From: Chrysemys picta bellii
Lineage: Eukaryota; Chordata; Testudines; Emydidae
Direction of reading: 5' to 3'
Length of the DNA: 64,000 bases
NCBI RefSeq assembly: GCF_011386835.1
Contig: NC_088809.1
Coordinates: forward strand, 2,737,001 to 2,801,000
The notes under the pieces were generated by a model. That model had not been told where the DNA came from. It saw only the letters and a list, made by a program, of their open reading frames with translations, and did not search any database. Every line of letters begins with the position of its first letter. Positions within the stretch are counted from its first letter, which is position 1. A program made the position numbers and the translations under genes. Shown here in pieces: positions 1 through 11,240 of the stretch.

Positions 1-358
1 TTGCAAAATATTGCCGTTTTGTCCAGATAAGCCAGACTTATTAGAAAAGAGAAGAAATAAGGTACGGTAGGAAATGGACACATATGGGGGAGGAGGGGAA
101 GACAAAAATGTCACATGCCAAGTGGCATATGGGATCTAGCTGGAGCCTGCAGAGGTGGTGATGTCCTCTGGGTCCCCGCCTGTGTGGGGAGGATCTCTCT
201 CAGGGTCAGGTCAAAGAAGGCAGGCAGTGTTGTCACACTGCATCCCAGGGCAACAGCTTTGCCTCCTTCTAGCCCCTCGCTGACCTGCGCAAAGGCCAGG
301 CCAGAGGTGGTTCTCCAGCCATAAATAATCAGTGCTTTTGTTTCTTATCTGTTGGCAG

Positions 359-554
359 CTTGGGTCACAGCGTTGAGTACCGTCAAATGTGGTCCCTTGA
401 AATATCCAACAAACCCAACCAGTCTGAACCCGAGGAGCCCAAGATCCGCTTTGTTGCTGGTATCCATGGAAATGCTCCGGTTGGCACCGAACTGCTCCTG
501 GCATTGGCAGAGTTCCTCTGTATGAACTACAAAAAGAATGCAGCCATCACCAAG
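359..554 (+). CDS. CPD: CPD exon with the degenerate HGNA zinc motif
   Basis: The acceptor is ttggcag at 352-358 and the donor gtaaga at 555. The exon starts with the third base of a split codon and then has 65 full codons. It holds EPKIRFVAGIHGNAPVGTE, the domain III counterpart of the zinc-binding strand; Ala stands where active domains have the zinc-ligand Glu. Confidence 0.96.
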
Positions 555-3160
555 GTAAGAAGGCAGCATCTGTGTCGCCCTCCCCACCTGCCATGGGGTC
601 CTGGCCTGAACAAAGGGTGGTTACTGCCGAAAACCATCCTCTTCATGCAGGGCTGTGGGTTATAGGAAATCCAGAAGACTTGGCGGGGGGGGGGGGGGGG
701 GGATGTCTGAGGACAGTGTAAACTCTGGGCCCAACCATGTGTGGTGGGGGGAAGGCTCCTGCAAAGACCATGGGAGTTGATGGCGGGTGGGACGTTCAGG
801 TGTCCCTCCCTGACTGTTGTGAGGCAGCTGGCAGCACAGGGGTTGCAGCAGCTGGCTAGGGTCTGCAGACCCCTATCCCTGCCATCCTGGGCACAATGAT
901 GAAAACCCAAGGCTAACTCTTCTGCAGTGTAGGCAGCGCTTCTTGGAGCCTGAGCAAGTGAAAGTGCTGGGAATTATTGGCTTTAAAGTACTGGGTTTGT
1001 CTCGGGGAGGGGTCTGCCGAGCATGTTTCATGGCTAGCTGCTGAACTTTCTTCTCTCTGTGCTGATTGACAGCTGATTGACAGGACAAGAATTGTGATTG
1101 TGCCGTCCATAAATCCAGACGGGCGTGAGATCGCTCAGGAGAGAGACTGCACATCCAAGACTGGCCAAACCAATGCTCACGGCAAAGATCTGGACACAGA
1201 CTTCACAAGTAAAGCTAGTTAATGTTTAGTCTCTTGGCAAAAACCAATGCAGTGGTGAACTGATCTCCCCGATAACCACTCTAGACTTGGTGTCAGTCAT
1301 GTTGTTGCAAGGTCCAGCACTGCTGACCGCTTCAGTTATGCCTCAGTTATTCTAACTGGCTGGGATATCGTGATATTCTTAGAGTTGAGACAGGTTACAG
1401 AGGGTAACTTTAAATACCGCTTTTTGCGAAGGAAGGAAAATCCTAGTTTGTTCATGATACTCTCTACCAGAATCTAGAGATAAGACACACCTAATGACTC
1501 TGATATTGACTTCATGGTTCCGGGGGGTGGGAGGATCTTTTAAACCCAGACGCTCTCCTCCTTTTTGCTGCCAACCTCCTCCTCCATTATCTAGAGCTAT
1601 TACATTGGAGAACCCCAAGTCTGTCCTGTCTGGAGTCTGTGTTCCTGACCAATGTTTTGGCTGGCTTTGTTGCCTGGGGACGCGTGAAGCACTGATTTTG
1701 GGGAATGGCATCAGTTATGTGACTGAAGTGGAGATAACTTGCAAGAATTGCTCCCTAGATCGTGGTGGGAAATAGTGACCTGCAAGGTCTATTGGAGGTG
1801 GTGGATGAATGCAGCCACTGATGGCAGTTCATTGACTATCTGGAGTGGCCACGTGTCTTACTTTTTAAATGCTGTTAGGTGCCACTTGTTATGGCAGTGG
1901 CCCCACAGAAATACCTTGCAGCTGGCGTTGGTACAAACACTAGCAAAGCGTGTAGTTCTGGAAGCCTTTACCATCGCAAAGGGACTCTCTTCTGCTGAGC
2001 TCTCATGACTTCCTTTGTCTGTTCTGTTTTTAGGCAATTTCTCCTCATACTCTGGGATAGGAGAGCCGGAGACCAAAGCAATCATTGAGAACTTGATCCT
2101 GAAGCGAGATTTCAGCCTCTCTGTTGCACTGGATGGTGGATCTCTCCTTGTAACTTACCCATATGATAAACCCGTGCAGACAGGTACAACTAACTCCTCA
2201 CAAGCCTCCTCACTCTGCACTTAGGATCAGTTATTGTTTCGGTAGTCCCGTGTTCAGCTGCAGGCTTGTTCTGCGCCAGCATAGCTGGTTATCTGGGTTT
2301 GAGTGGGCTTGTCTTGTTGCTGAATTGAGAGCAAAATGAAAATTAGACTACCTGGCTAATGATGCAAGACAGCTGGGGCACTGCTGCCAGTGTGAAGCTA
2401 TGCAGCGTAAGAACTTGCACTGTCCGTTGCAGGAAGGGTTGAGAGTATATGGTCTGGGAGCTATTAAAAACAAGCCAGTGCAATGGGATTCAGTGACAGT
2501 GTCCGTTTGACCAAACTTCATAATGTTCAGGAAATGCAGTTTAGAAACTGAGCCCTGTTTGAGGCAGTCTGAGCACTGTGCGATGTCATTAATTTAGTCT
2601 GCCTTGGTTAAAGGCAGCTCCTACTAATGTTCTAACCTTCCTCTTTATAGTGGAAAATAAAGAAACTCTGAGACATTTAGCATCTCTGTATGCAAACAAC
2701 CATCCGTCAATGCATCTAGGTCAGCCAGGCTGTAAAAATGAGTCAGGTACGTGCATATGATGCCCTGGACTGTGGCTGTTTTTGTGCTGTCCACTCTTTG
2801 CAGAGGATTTTCTGACATTTGTCTGTCTGTACAGATAAGAACATTCCAGGAGGTGTCATCCGGGGGGCAGAATGGCACAGTCACCTGGGCAGTATGAAGG
2901 TATTTTATAGAGAGCTTCGACTCCGCCTCAGTGCATAGCCAGGCTTAAACTACAAGTAGAAACTCAGTTACAATCACGTCAGGAATGGAGACTATTTGTA
3001 ACTCTGAACAAAATGTTATGGTTGTTCTTTCAAAAGTTTACAACTGAACCTAATACAGCTTTGAAACTTTACTATGCAGAAAAAAAAATGCTGCTTTCCC
3101 TTTTTTTTAGCTGTTTAGTTAGTGCTGTACTGTCTGCTGCTGCCGCTTCCTTTCCACCCC

Positions 3161-3201
<41 letters not shown>

Positions 3202-5395
3202 GTCTGTGCTGCTGCCTGATTGTGTACTTCCGGTCAGCTTGTAACTCTGAGGTTCAACTGTAGTATTAAAGGAACAGATTTTCTGGGCAAAACTATGCCA
3301 AAGTCCCCAGTTATCTCATTCCAAAGCTTTCCTTTTAAAACGCTATCCATGTCACAACCTTTTCCCCTGTTTTTCAGGATTTCAGTGTCACTTTTGGCCA
3401 TTGCCCTGAGATCACAGTGTATACCAGCTGCTGTTACTTCCCAAGTGGTGGACAGCTCCCCAGTCTGTGGACCGAGAATAAGAAGTCTCTCCTTAGCATG
3501 CTTGTGGAGGTGAGAGATGAATGGTTTTTAGAGAAGAAGCTCCTGGGGGCTTGTGGGGGAGCACATTGATACATGAGGCCTGGTCCTTGCTGCTGAAGTC
3601 CTATGGTAGTAGGTCCAGAGGAATGAGATGTGGTGTGTCAGCTAGGGAATTGGCTAATCTCTCAATGATGCTTTGCCTCAAGGTGAGATGAACAGCCCTT
3701 CATTGTATTGCATATTTTAATTACTAAGCAGAGGGCGGTGTTCTATTTCACATTTCAATAAATCCTAATACGCTCACGTATCTCCCTCCAACCCTGTATC
3801 TGAACTCTGAGCATCTGACATTCTTGATTTCAGGTTCATAAGGGAGTCCATGGATTTGTTCAAGACAAGAGTGGCAAGCCAGTGTCTAAGGCAGTCATTG
3901 TACTCAATGAAGGTGTGAGAGTATACACAAAGGAAGGTGGCTATTTCCATGTGCTGTTGGCTCCGGGTTTACATAACATCAGTGCCACAGCTGAAGGATA
4001 TCAGCAGAAACATGTCTTGGTGAGTGTGCAGCCGTATCACAGGATCTCTTTCCCTGTCTTGTCTGTGGACTGGGTCCTACTTAATTTTTACTCCTGTCTG
4101 TTTTTTTTCAGCTATTTAGTCTTCAATAGCTGCTGAACAGCCTTGCTTTTCAGCCCAGCTTAGCTGTATTTAACTTGTGCAGTGGATGGAAGAGAACTTC
4201 CCACCATGAGCCCTTGGGGGGGCGGGAGAGATGGTTATGAGGTGTGACTTTCCCCTGCATCACACTCGCTGTTGGCATGTCCACGTGCCTACCACGTGCT
4301 TCTCGCCTACCTGGATGCTAACATAAAATATTGAACGTTCTCGGCCCTTGCATTTGTTTCTCCAGGTGCAGGTGCGCCATGATGCCGCCAGCTCCGTGGT
4401 GATCGTGTTTGACATGGATAACAGGATATTTGGCCTTCAAAGGGAGCTTGTGGTAACTGTAGCAGGTAACGTGAGAGACTGTCTTTTCAGGACCCTTTGA
4501 GCACATTCATGACGTGAGATCCAGCTCTGACCATAATTTTTCTCTTCTCCCCTCCACCCTTCGTAACACTAAGTTAGTCTCTGGTCCTGAGTCATTCCCC
4601 TCCCCTTTATTCTAGGTTCACTGTTTATCCCACAGAGTTTGTGCTGCTAATGCTGTATCTGCAGCTAAGAGGGTGGATATTGGAGATCTTTGCAGCACTC
4701 TTACTGAGCCCCTTTGTGAATCAGCTAACGAGGCGGGATGGCGATAGCAATGGGAAAAGCCTACTTCTGACAAGGCCGGGGGAGTAAGAGACAGTATCGT
4801 CCCTTACCCTCGGCTACCTTGAAAGCAGCACACCTGGCTACTGCTAGACCACTACATGGGTTTGGAGGAGTTCAAGGATAAGGTGGCTATCACCTGTGGA
4901 GGCCAAAGGTCATATTCTTGGTTAGCTCGAGGAAAGTTTGGGTTTAACCCTGTGCCAGTCCCAGCTTTGCCCACCTGAAGCTGCTGCACAGGAAGGGCCC
5001 TTTGCTGCAGGTTGGGAAGGTGCATTGGCACAGTTGGATGAAAAAAGCCGCTATAGCTCGTCCCTCTTATGGGCACAGCTCGTGCTGTTAGTGACAGGGA
5101 ATCTGGAAGCGTCCAGTAGGAGTGTGGGCACTCTCATGGCCCTGACTTAAGTGTTTTCTCATTGGCAGGTGCCACCATGTCAGCTGTGGTCCTCACAGCC
5201 TGCATCATTTGGTGCGTCTGCTCCATCAAGTCCAACAGGCACAAGGATGGCTTCCATCGCCTACGGCAGCACAATGACGACTACGAGGACGAGATCCGCA
5301 TGATGTCCACCGGCTCTAAGAAATCGCTCCTGAGCCACGAATTCCAGGATGAGACAGACACTGAAGAAGAAACATTGTACTCTAGCAAACACTGA
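359..5395 (+). CDS. CPD: Carboxypeptidase D, C-terminal part (nine exons, spliced)
   Basis: CPD is a type I membrane metallocarboxypeptidase of the trans-Golgi network that trims C-terminal Lys/Arg from peptides. The exons are 359-554, 1073-1208, 2034-2183, 2651-2746, 2835-2899, 3378-3509, 3834-4019, 4366-4465 and 5169-5395. All introns are GT-AG and the joined frame is open for 428 residues to TGA at 5393. The fragment (numbered from its first full codon) covers most of carboxypeptidase-like domain III (to about residue 255), a transthyretin-like domain (about 259-345), one membrane helix (about 355-373) and a 55-residue tail. Domain III lacks the catalytic set: the zinc motif reads HGNA instead of HGNE (H36, A39), the second zinc ligand is Asp in LDGG (D144), and the catalytic Glu region reads ITVYTSC (Y229). 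This agrees with the known inactive third domain of vertebrate CPD. Domains I and II lie upstream of the window. Confidence 0.97.
1073..1208 (+). CDS. CPD: CPD exon, domain III (INPDGRE segment)
   Basis: The frame gives LIDRTRIVIVPSINPDGRE and then ERDCTSKTGQTNAHGKDLDT, typical of the carboxypeptidase N/E subfamily. The exon ends in phase 1 (A|gtaaag) and joins GC at 2034 to make Ser. The acceptor sits in an 11-bp tandem duplication (see findings). The start at 1073 keeps the family-conserved residues LIDR. Confidence 0.95.
2034..2183 (+). CDS. CPD: CPD exon, domain III (LDGG segment)
   Basis: The acceptor is ttttag at 2028-2033 and the donor gtacaa at 2184. It encodes a Ser-rich loop (SNFSSYSGIGEPETK) and then DFSLSVALDGGSLLVTYPYD. 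Active family members have His before GG in this strand as a zinc ligand; here it is Asp. NFS is a possible N-glycosylation site. Confidence 0.95.
2651..2746 (+). CDS. CPD: CPD exon, domain III helix
   Basis: The acceptor is ctttatag at 2643-2650 and the donor gtacgt at 2747. It encodes VENKETLRHLASLYANNHPS and a Cys-containing loop. The exon ends in phase 1 and joins AT at 2835 to make Asp. Confidence 0.94.
2835..2899 (+). CDS. CPD: CPD exon, domain III (short, 65 nt)
   Basis: The acceptor is tctgtacag at 2826-2834 and the donor gtattt at 2900. It encodes DKNIPGGVIRGAEWHSHLGS and then MK, as in other vertebrate CPD proteins. It ends on a complete codon and joins GAT at 3378. Confidence 0.93.
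3378..3509 (+). CDS. CPD: CPD exon, domain III catalytic-Glu region (degenerate)
   Basis: The acceptor is tttttcag at 3370-3377 and the donor gtgaga at 3510; the exon is 44 full codons. It holds FGHCPEITVYTSCCYFP. Active relatives have Glu-Leu-Gly-Cys after ITV, where Glu is the catalytic base; here it is Tyr-Thr-Ser-Cys. The upstream intron has a 38-base C run 178 bp before the acceptor. Confidence 0.95.
3834..4019 (+). CDS. CPD: CPD exon, transthyretin-like domain
   Basis: The exon is 62 full codons between cag|GTT and TTG|gtgagt. HKGVHGFVQDKSGKPVSKAV opens the transthyretin-like beta-sandwich that follows each carboxypeptidase-like domain in this family; EGGYFHVLLAPG is its conserved turn. 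Confidence 0.95.
4366..4465 (+). CDS. CPD: CPD exon, end of transthyretin-like domain
   Basis: The acceptor is ttctccag at 4358-4365 and the donor gtaacg at 4466. It encodes VRHDAASSVVIVFDMDNRIF and GLQRELVVTVA, the last strands and the juxtamembrane linker. It ends in phase 1 and joins GT at 5169 to make Gly. Confidence 0.94.
5169..5395 (+). CDS. CPD: CPD last coding exon: membrane helix and cytoplasmic tail
   Basis: The acceptor is attggcag at 5161-5168 and TGA is at 5393-5395. The helix is roughly ATMSAVVLTACIIWCVCSI, with three Cys, two near its cytoplasmic end. The tail carries FHRL and an acidic cluster with potential casein kinase 2 sites (DETDTEEETLYSS). In known CPD proteins such tail signals direct recycling between the cell surface and the trans-Golgi network. 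Confidence 0.97.
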
Positions 5396-7735
5396 TAGAC
5401 ACCAAGTGGAAAGGAAAGCTCCCTATGGACAAGCCCTACAAGGGGGGGCTGCTCTTATGCTTCAGAGATCTGGAACGTTAGCTTGCAGAATGTGTAAGCT
5501 CCAGAGACGTGGGTGGCAGTTCTCAACCTCCCGTGTTCTTTTTTGCTCCATTCCTACTTATGCACGCGTCGGCTGATGTCAGAGGCTGTGAACGCTGTCA
5601 GGTTTCTAGGTCAGGGGTTAGAGTTCCATGTAATGGAAACACTTGGAAGGCAACTTATTAGTGTGTTCTGGCATCAAGACTTGCTAGCAGTTTTCTCGAC
5701 AGTCCAGCCTGGCGTGGGGAAAGTGGAGTAATTACCAAATGCCTGGCAGGGTCCATCCTTCTAAGCTTTAAAGCCATTATTTATCTCTACCTTTTTGATT
5801 CTTTTCACTCTATACATTTTGGGAAGCCTTGATCAGTTATGGCCAAGACTTCAGCTGCGCTGCCAGTGAGTGGCTTTAGAAATGGACAATGAGCTTGGCT
5901 TCTGGTTGCTCCATCCCACTCCAAGGGTGCAGAGGTACTATGGCCTGCTCTGCTCTACTGCAGGCTTCTGAAGTGTTTGCAGGGGAATAAGTTTCAGTCA
6001 GCCTGTCCATGAAATTGCCTCTGTATTGAAAACTGACAGGTGGAATAATGTAGTCCAGGTGTGAAGCTCTCCACCCAAAGTGGGAGAGAGCTACAGTTAA
6101 CTCAGTAGGAGTTGGGTGTCCGGTAGCTGTGCAACTCTGCCATTCTCTAGTTAAAAGAAAATCCTCAGGTTCATTTGAACAGTCTTGTACAGAACCCTAT
6201 TGCTTCTGGCTGGCCATGTAGCCGATGACACTTAGCGTTGCCTGTCTGAGAATGAAGACTAGCTAGTAACCCATGAGGGAGGAGTAACAGCAGCATGACA
6301 GGATAGCATGCTCAGAGCAACTCGAGAGGGTTTCCAAGCAGATGGTGGTAATTGCTCACTGTGGATATTGTCTAAATGCTGCTAGTCACTAATGTGCCTG
6401 CTCTGCCTTGTTCATGTCTGCCGGAGTTTGAAACGCACTTAAACCTGCCCACAGCCCAGTAAACACAGCTAGTATTCTGCAGCAGCAGTGAGCGCTCGCG
6501 CCATCTCCATGACTCTGCTTCAGTCTCAAATACCTGCAAGACTTCGATTCCTCTCCCAGGTTCATCTGATACAGAAAAATACCCGTTACTGACCACTGCT
6601 ATTGTTAAAGGCGGACCTCTTTGCTCCTGTATTGAACCCTGATGTTGCCTGACATCCAGCCAGCAGGATGGGCAGGGCGCTGAAGGACCACAAGCAGAAT
6701 TCCTTTAAATGTCCCTCCTGCTCTTTCCTAGTGAAATGGCTGCTGTCAGTGACCAGAGTACATCTGGGGTGTGGGGGTGTGTGGAGGGATGTTTCGATAG
6801 CACTTGATGTGTAAACAGGAGCTGAGTGACGTGCTCTCTACCTGAGAGAACACTTGGATTCAAAACTTAGTTATTGTTGGCGCTAAAAGGCTCCTCTAGA
6901 AAGGGAGGAATCTGTGCCAAGAGGAGCTAAATCAAACCTCCTGATTTCCAAGGCCTTTGCCTGTCTTTCAGTGTGCCTCCCCTTTCTGAGGAGGGGACTA
7001 GGGCCCAGCACCATGAAGCAAATGCCAGTAGTGCGCACTTCACGAGTATAGTACTTGCAGGAATTAAATAGAGGATGCAGTAAACAGGCCAGGCTCTTGC
7101 CTGAAAGGCATGATTCGCTGGCGGATCCACTCAGGATATTGCAGCCTGGAGCGAAGAAGGAAATCCTCTTGTAAGACCCAAGGTCTGAGGTTCTCCAGCC
7201 TTTGCTGTATGCACCCACCAGGCCCTCGCAGCCCTTGTGGAAATGCAGCTGACCAGGGAACCAGACAGTTTAGATCTGTTTGTAACCCACCAGTTGTTGC
7301 TGAAATACTAAATTCTGCAAAAGGTTAATGGTGTTTGTTCACTGCCTTTCCTATTAGTCACCCCCCCTCCCCCCAGCTTCTCCGAGAACTTCAGATGCTA
7401 ACAAGCGTTGGGTTGGAGACCGTTCTTGTCCCACGTTATTGGGAGGGAGGTATCCGATTGAATGGGGGAAGGGTGGGCATGCGTGTTGGACCTGGAAGCT
7501 GTCTTGTATTTGTTGGATGGAATGGAGTTGATAGTATTAGCTCTGCCGCTTGGTCCTCTGTCAAGAAGTGCAGCTGTACTGCCAGTGTTCACACTCCTCT
7601 CCAGTTACCCAGAGAGACTGCAGCTTTATGGTATTTACATCCCCAACTTGTGTTCAAACCATTCCATCAGCTACCCTGTCAGGGAGAGTCTCCAGTACAA
7701 CCTGGGTGTGGCTATAAGCCCCCCTCCCCCAGGGT

Positions 7736-7959
7736 CAGGGCTGGCTCCAGGGTTTTGGCTGCCCCAAGCAGCGCCCCCCCCCCCCCCCCCCAAAAAAAAA
7801 AAAAGCCACGATCGCGATCTGCGGCGGCAATTCGGTGGGAGGTCCTTCGCGCCGGGCGGGAGTGAGGGACCGTCCGCCGAATAGCTGGATGTACCGCCCC
7901 TCTCCGGAGCGGCCGCCCCAAGCACCTGCTTGCCAGGCTGGTGCCTGGAGCTAGCCCTG
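7736..7959. mobile_element. hAT-type non-autonomous transposon, 224 bp
   Basis: The element is flanked by a perfect 8-bp duplication CCCAGGGT (7728-7735 and 7960-7967), the hallmark of hAT elements. Its ends are inverted: CAGGGCTGGCTCCAGG on the left, CCTGGAGCTAGCCCTG on the right. The inside is GC-rich, with an 18-base C run followed directly by 13 A (7774-7804). It probably lies in the CPD 3' UTR. Confidence 0.88.
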
Positions 7960-9252
7960 CCCAGGGTATCTGTGTGAAACATCAGCAATGCTCTGACACC
8001 ATTGGTTTGACTTAGTAGATGAGCGAGTGTCTCCACTGGAAAGCTGTGAACACTGCGGTCCAGTGGGGAATGTGAACTGAACTCTGGGTAAAAAGAACTA
8101 GGTGTAGCCCTTTTCCCTTTCTTAAAACAAGGCTTCATATTGCAAAAGTCTGAGGTAATTCTGCAGAGTATGAGGCTATTTATGCTCCTCTTTCCCCGGG
8201 ACGCACCCCATACGTACCAGACCGACCTACTCCCAGGCTGTATTGTCTGCCATCGGACTGTCTCCAAGGTACTGGCTCCACGCAGCTGCCAAACTCAGGA
8301 GAAGATCATTGTGGAAATGTTTTAACGTGGCATTTCTTAACCTCTTAACAGAACAATTGGCAAATATGCTGTTAAGCATGTGGTGGGAGCAGGCAGGAGG
8401 CCCTCTGTGCGTAGCCAGGCTAAGCAGGGAGCTCCTGCCCGCCCTTATACCACCGTGTTAAGGACCTGCTGTTGCATCGTCTCTCACTCTTGCAGGGACC
8501 ACACAAATAGCATGTCAGGTTACAGCTGTGCTGAATAAATGACTTTGCTCCATTTCTTCTGCTTTCAGCCTCTTATGCAGGATCCAGTGGCCTATCACTC
8601 AGTAACATTCAGCCTGCCTGATTTCCAGAGGTTTTGCTTTCAAGGTCAAAAGCAGATCAAGGGGGATTTTATATTAAAGTTGACTTCTCAGATTCCTCTC
8701 CTGGCTCTCGCTTTTCCTGCTTTGATCCCTGGTTCTGCGGGGGAGTTGGGGCTTCCTCGTTCATATGAAGATGTTCTCCCTCTAAATCAAACTTCTGCCC
8801 CCCAAGCAATAAATGGTGTTAGGAGTCTACAGGCATTTCAGAGTATTGCATCAGCCCTTTCCGGTCACAGAATGAGTTTTGATCTAGTTACCGTAGGTGA
8901 ATGTGTGAGGTAAGCAGGCGTGAATTACTGTGTAAATACCTGTGGGCGAGACTTGTCTAAGCTGCCTGGGATGCGTCTTTGCTTAGTTCTCCATGGGCAA
9001 ATGTGCGGCTCTTCTATGGCAATGACAGCTGGGTTTTTAACTGATTTTGCTGAACAAAGTGCCCTCTGCACCCCTGTTTGCAACACCCCATGCCATCCTT
9101 TGACAGCCACTGTCAGCAAACCCCCTCCCCTCCCTTTCTGGAGGTGCCAGCACCACCCGCGTGCACTTGTCTCTGGAGTGCATAGGTCCATGCACTGTGC
9201 CTTCAAAAGTAAACTTTTAAAAAGGGACTTCAAACAGTTGACTTTTAGGTTA

Positions 9253-9258
9253 AATAAA
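9253..9258 (+). promoter_or_regulatory. Candidate CPD poly(A) signal AATAAA
   Basis: A canonical hexamer in an AT-rich stretch about 3.9 kb after the CPD stop. It lies 95 bp before the ATTAAA at 9348. Confidence 0.4.
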
Positions 9259-9347
9259 AGAAACCAATCTGTGTGCCATGTAAGACCGAACTTTCTGTAC
9301 GAGGAGCGTGCTCTGTTTTTTACGTGTATACTGAAATCTAATACTCT

Positions 9348-9353
9348 ATTAAA
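9348..9353 (+). promoter_or_regulatory. Candidate distal CPD poly(A) signal ATTAAA
   Basis: The variant hexamer ATTAAA is followed within 30 bp by the GT-rich tract gatgtctcttgtg, the usual layout of a cleavage site. Confidence 0.45.
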
Positions 9354-11240
9354 ATTATTTTGATGTCTCTTGTGCTAGTCTCAATGGCTGAAATCTTAGT
9401 AACTTTCATGAGACTGACAAAGCAGCTACCTTATTGTCTCAGCCTGCCTGTAGCTTGGGCCCCTCGGTCCCCGTTCCCTTTCAAACCTCCTGTTAGTTTA
9501 AGAAATATCTTTGGTGCCCAGCAGGGCAACCTCTAACCTTTGAATCTATGGGAGCCAGAGCTTGTGCTTTACTGCGCATCTGCCTTCTGGATACTGCCCC
9601 TCTAATGGCCTGTACCTGCTCCTTCACTGCTTTTGACTCTAAACACAATGCACTGAACTCAAGCTGGACTGGAGGGCACCAGCCAGCTTTCTCTCTCTCT
9701 CTCCCCTCCCCGCCCTCTCCCCCCAATCTAGCAAAGGTGAATGGGAAATTAAAGCCTGTGTGAGGATAATGCTGTAAAACTCTGCTCTGAGGACAAGTGC
9801 TCTGGGCTCTGTAGGCAGCTGTCAGCACCGACATGAGCTTTCACCAAAACTGTTTACATGCTAAACTCCATGGGACCAGGTGTGGGTCTTGCTACAGTAA
9901 AATGTGCAACCAGCATGAAGAAGGTTATTACAGCTCCAAGAGGCTCTTATGAACTGCAGGCCAAGCTGAAGTGCTGAGCTGCTGTTTATTACTGATGGAT
10001 CAGGCCTGCTCGTGCTCTGGGCTATACTGGAACAGTATCCGGAGGCACTTGTTAGGTGTGGGGCTCTGTGGGGTTAGGTGTTTGTACAAACACCTAGGAC
10101 GACTTCAAGCTGTTCACACCAGTCCTATTGCAAAGCTGTGGTGTCCCATAATAGACATAACTTTCCATAGCTGCTACATAGTAATTGTTTCCATTAATTA
10201 TCAGTCTGAAAGCACGGGTGCCTTTACCAAGTGCAGCTGTTGTATGTTACACTGAACATACTCCTGGACCCATCTCTGAAGAGGGGACACCCAACCCTCT
10301 GTTTTAAGGAGTTTTTTATATGACACCCTTAGTGTCTTCTGTAAGTAAAGCTGAGCTGTAGGTGCTCAGAGTTCTCAAGCAATAGTTATGCCAAGGAGTG
10401 TGGCTGCCGTTCCACAATAGATAATATTTGTAAGGTGCACAGAACACACTAGAGTGGTGACAAAAAAATAAAAACCTCTGTCCGTTTTGTCACTTTTAAT
10501 GCCTTGAACTAGGTAGCTATGGTGCATGTTGTGAACTAGCAATGGATTGTGGCTAGAGATTTTCTGCTGATGTGCAGCAGGTACAAAAAGCGGTGGCTTT
10601 TTTTTTTTTTTTTTGAGGCCCTTGGCTCGGTGCCAGAGGCCCTAGGGTACTGTGGGGGAAAGTAGCCTGTACGGGCAGACACTCTTGGGAGTGTGGCCAT
10701 TCCCCAGGACTAGACCATGCAAATTAACTGAATCATTAAGAACTGCTTATTAAGAATCTAAATGGAGCCTTGCAAAACGGTTATGAAAATGTAGGAGCCT
10801 GGATATAAAACTGCCCTCCCCGGAGCTGGCGGGAGGCCGCAGCGGCTCCTTTGCCCTTCAGGGAAGAGGTAGGGGAAGGGTGAGTAGACTTGTCACACCC
10901 AAGCACTGTTACCAACTCTTGTGAGATCTGGGGGTGCTTGTAAAGCCCCTGCTCCTGGAGGCATGTGCGGTTGGGGGACTGGGCTGGTTTAAATGAAAGT
11001 AGCCCCGTGGCTCGGGGAAAAGCGTGGACGTGTGAGCTGAGCGCGCCCACAAGACACCTTATGCTCATGTTTAAAAATGATTTTTTTTTTAAGGCCAGTG
11101 GGGTGATTTTTGATCGGGGGGGGGGGGGGTGCTTGGTGTGGGAGGTGGGCGCTGCCTGGGCGTGGGCCTGGCCTGTTTGCTCCCACAGGGCTGGGTGCCC
11201 TTTGCACCGTGGCAGGCCCTGCCCTGCTGCAGGCTGGCGC
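9354..11240. other. CPD-GOSR1 spacer
   Basis: No gene or clear mobile element is seen. It holds a CT-rich tract (9690-9723), a 22-bp perfect palindrome (10075-10096), an AATAAA at 10467-10472 followed by a GT-rich stretch, a T run (about 10598-10614) and a G run near 11117-11129. Confidence 0.7.

Larger units (their letters stand above)
555..5168 (+). other. CPD: CPD introns
   Basis: The eight introns are short (88 bp to 825 bp) and hold little. The 555-1072 intron has an 18-base G run (685-702). The 2900-3377 intron has a 38-base C run (3162-3199). I saw no recognisable mobile element in 1209-2033, 2184-2650, 3510-3833, 4020-4365 or 4466-5168. Bases 1-358 are the end of an upstream CPD intron with nothing recognised. 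Confidence 0.85.
5396..9353 (+). other. CPD: Probable CPD 3' UTR
   Basis: No spliced or conserved reading frame follows the CPD stop. The stretch is unique sequence except for one hAT insertion at 7736-7959. Candidate poly(A) signals are AATAAA at 8534-8539 and 9253-9258, and ATTAAA at 9348-9353. The last is followed by a GT-rich stretch (gatgtctcttgtg) and fits best as the distal end. A 3' UTR of several kilobases suits vertebrate CPD. The end is inferred, not seen. Confidence 0.6.

Noticed and set aside
7335..8267. Overlapping open frames on both strands (up to 198 codons)
   Set aside because: They cross the GC-rich hAT element at 7736-7959 and lie in the probable CPD 3' UTR. There is no similarity I recognise, and the long homopolymers explain the openness.
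8539..8913. 124-codon + strand frame
   Set aside because: It lies in the probable CPD 3' UTR with no splice or family support.
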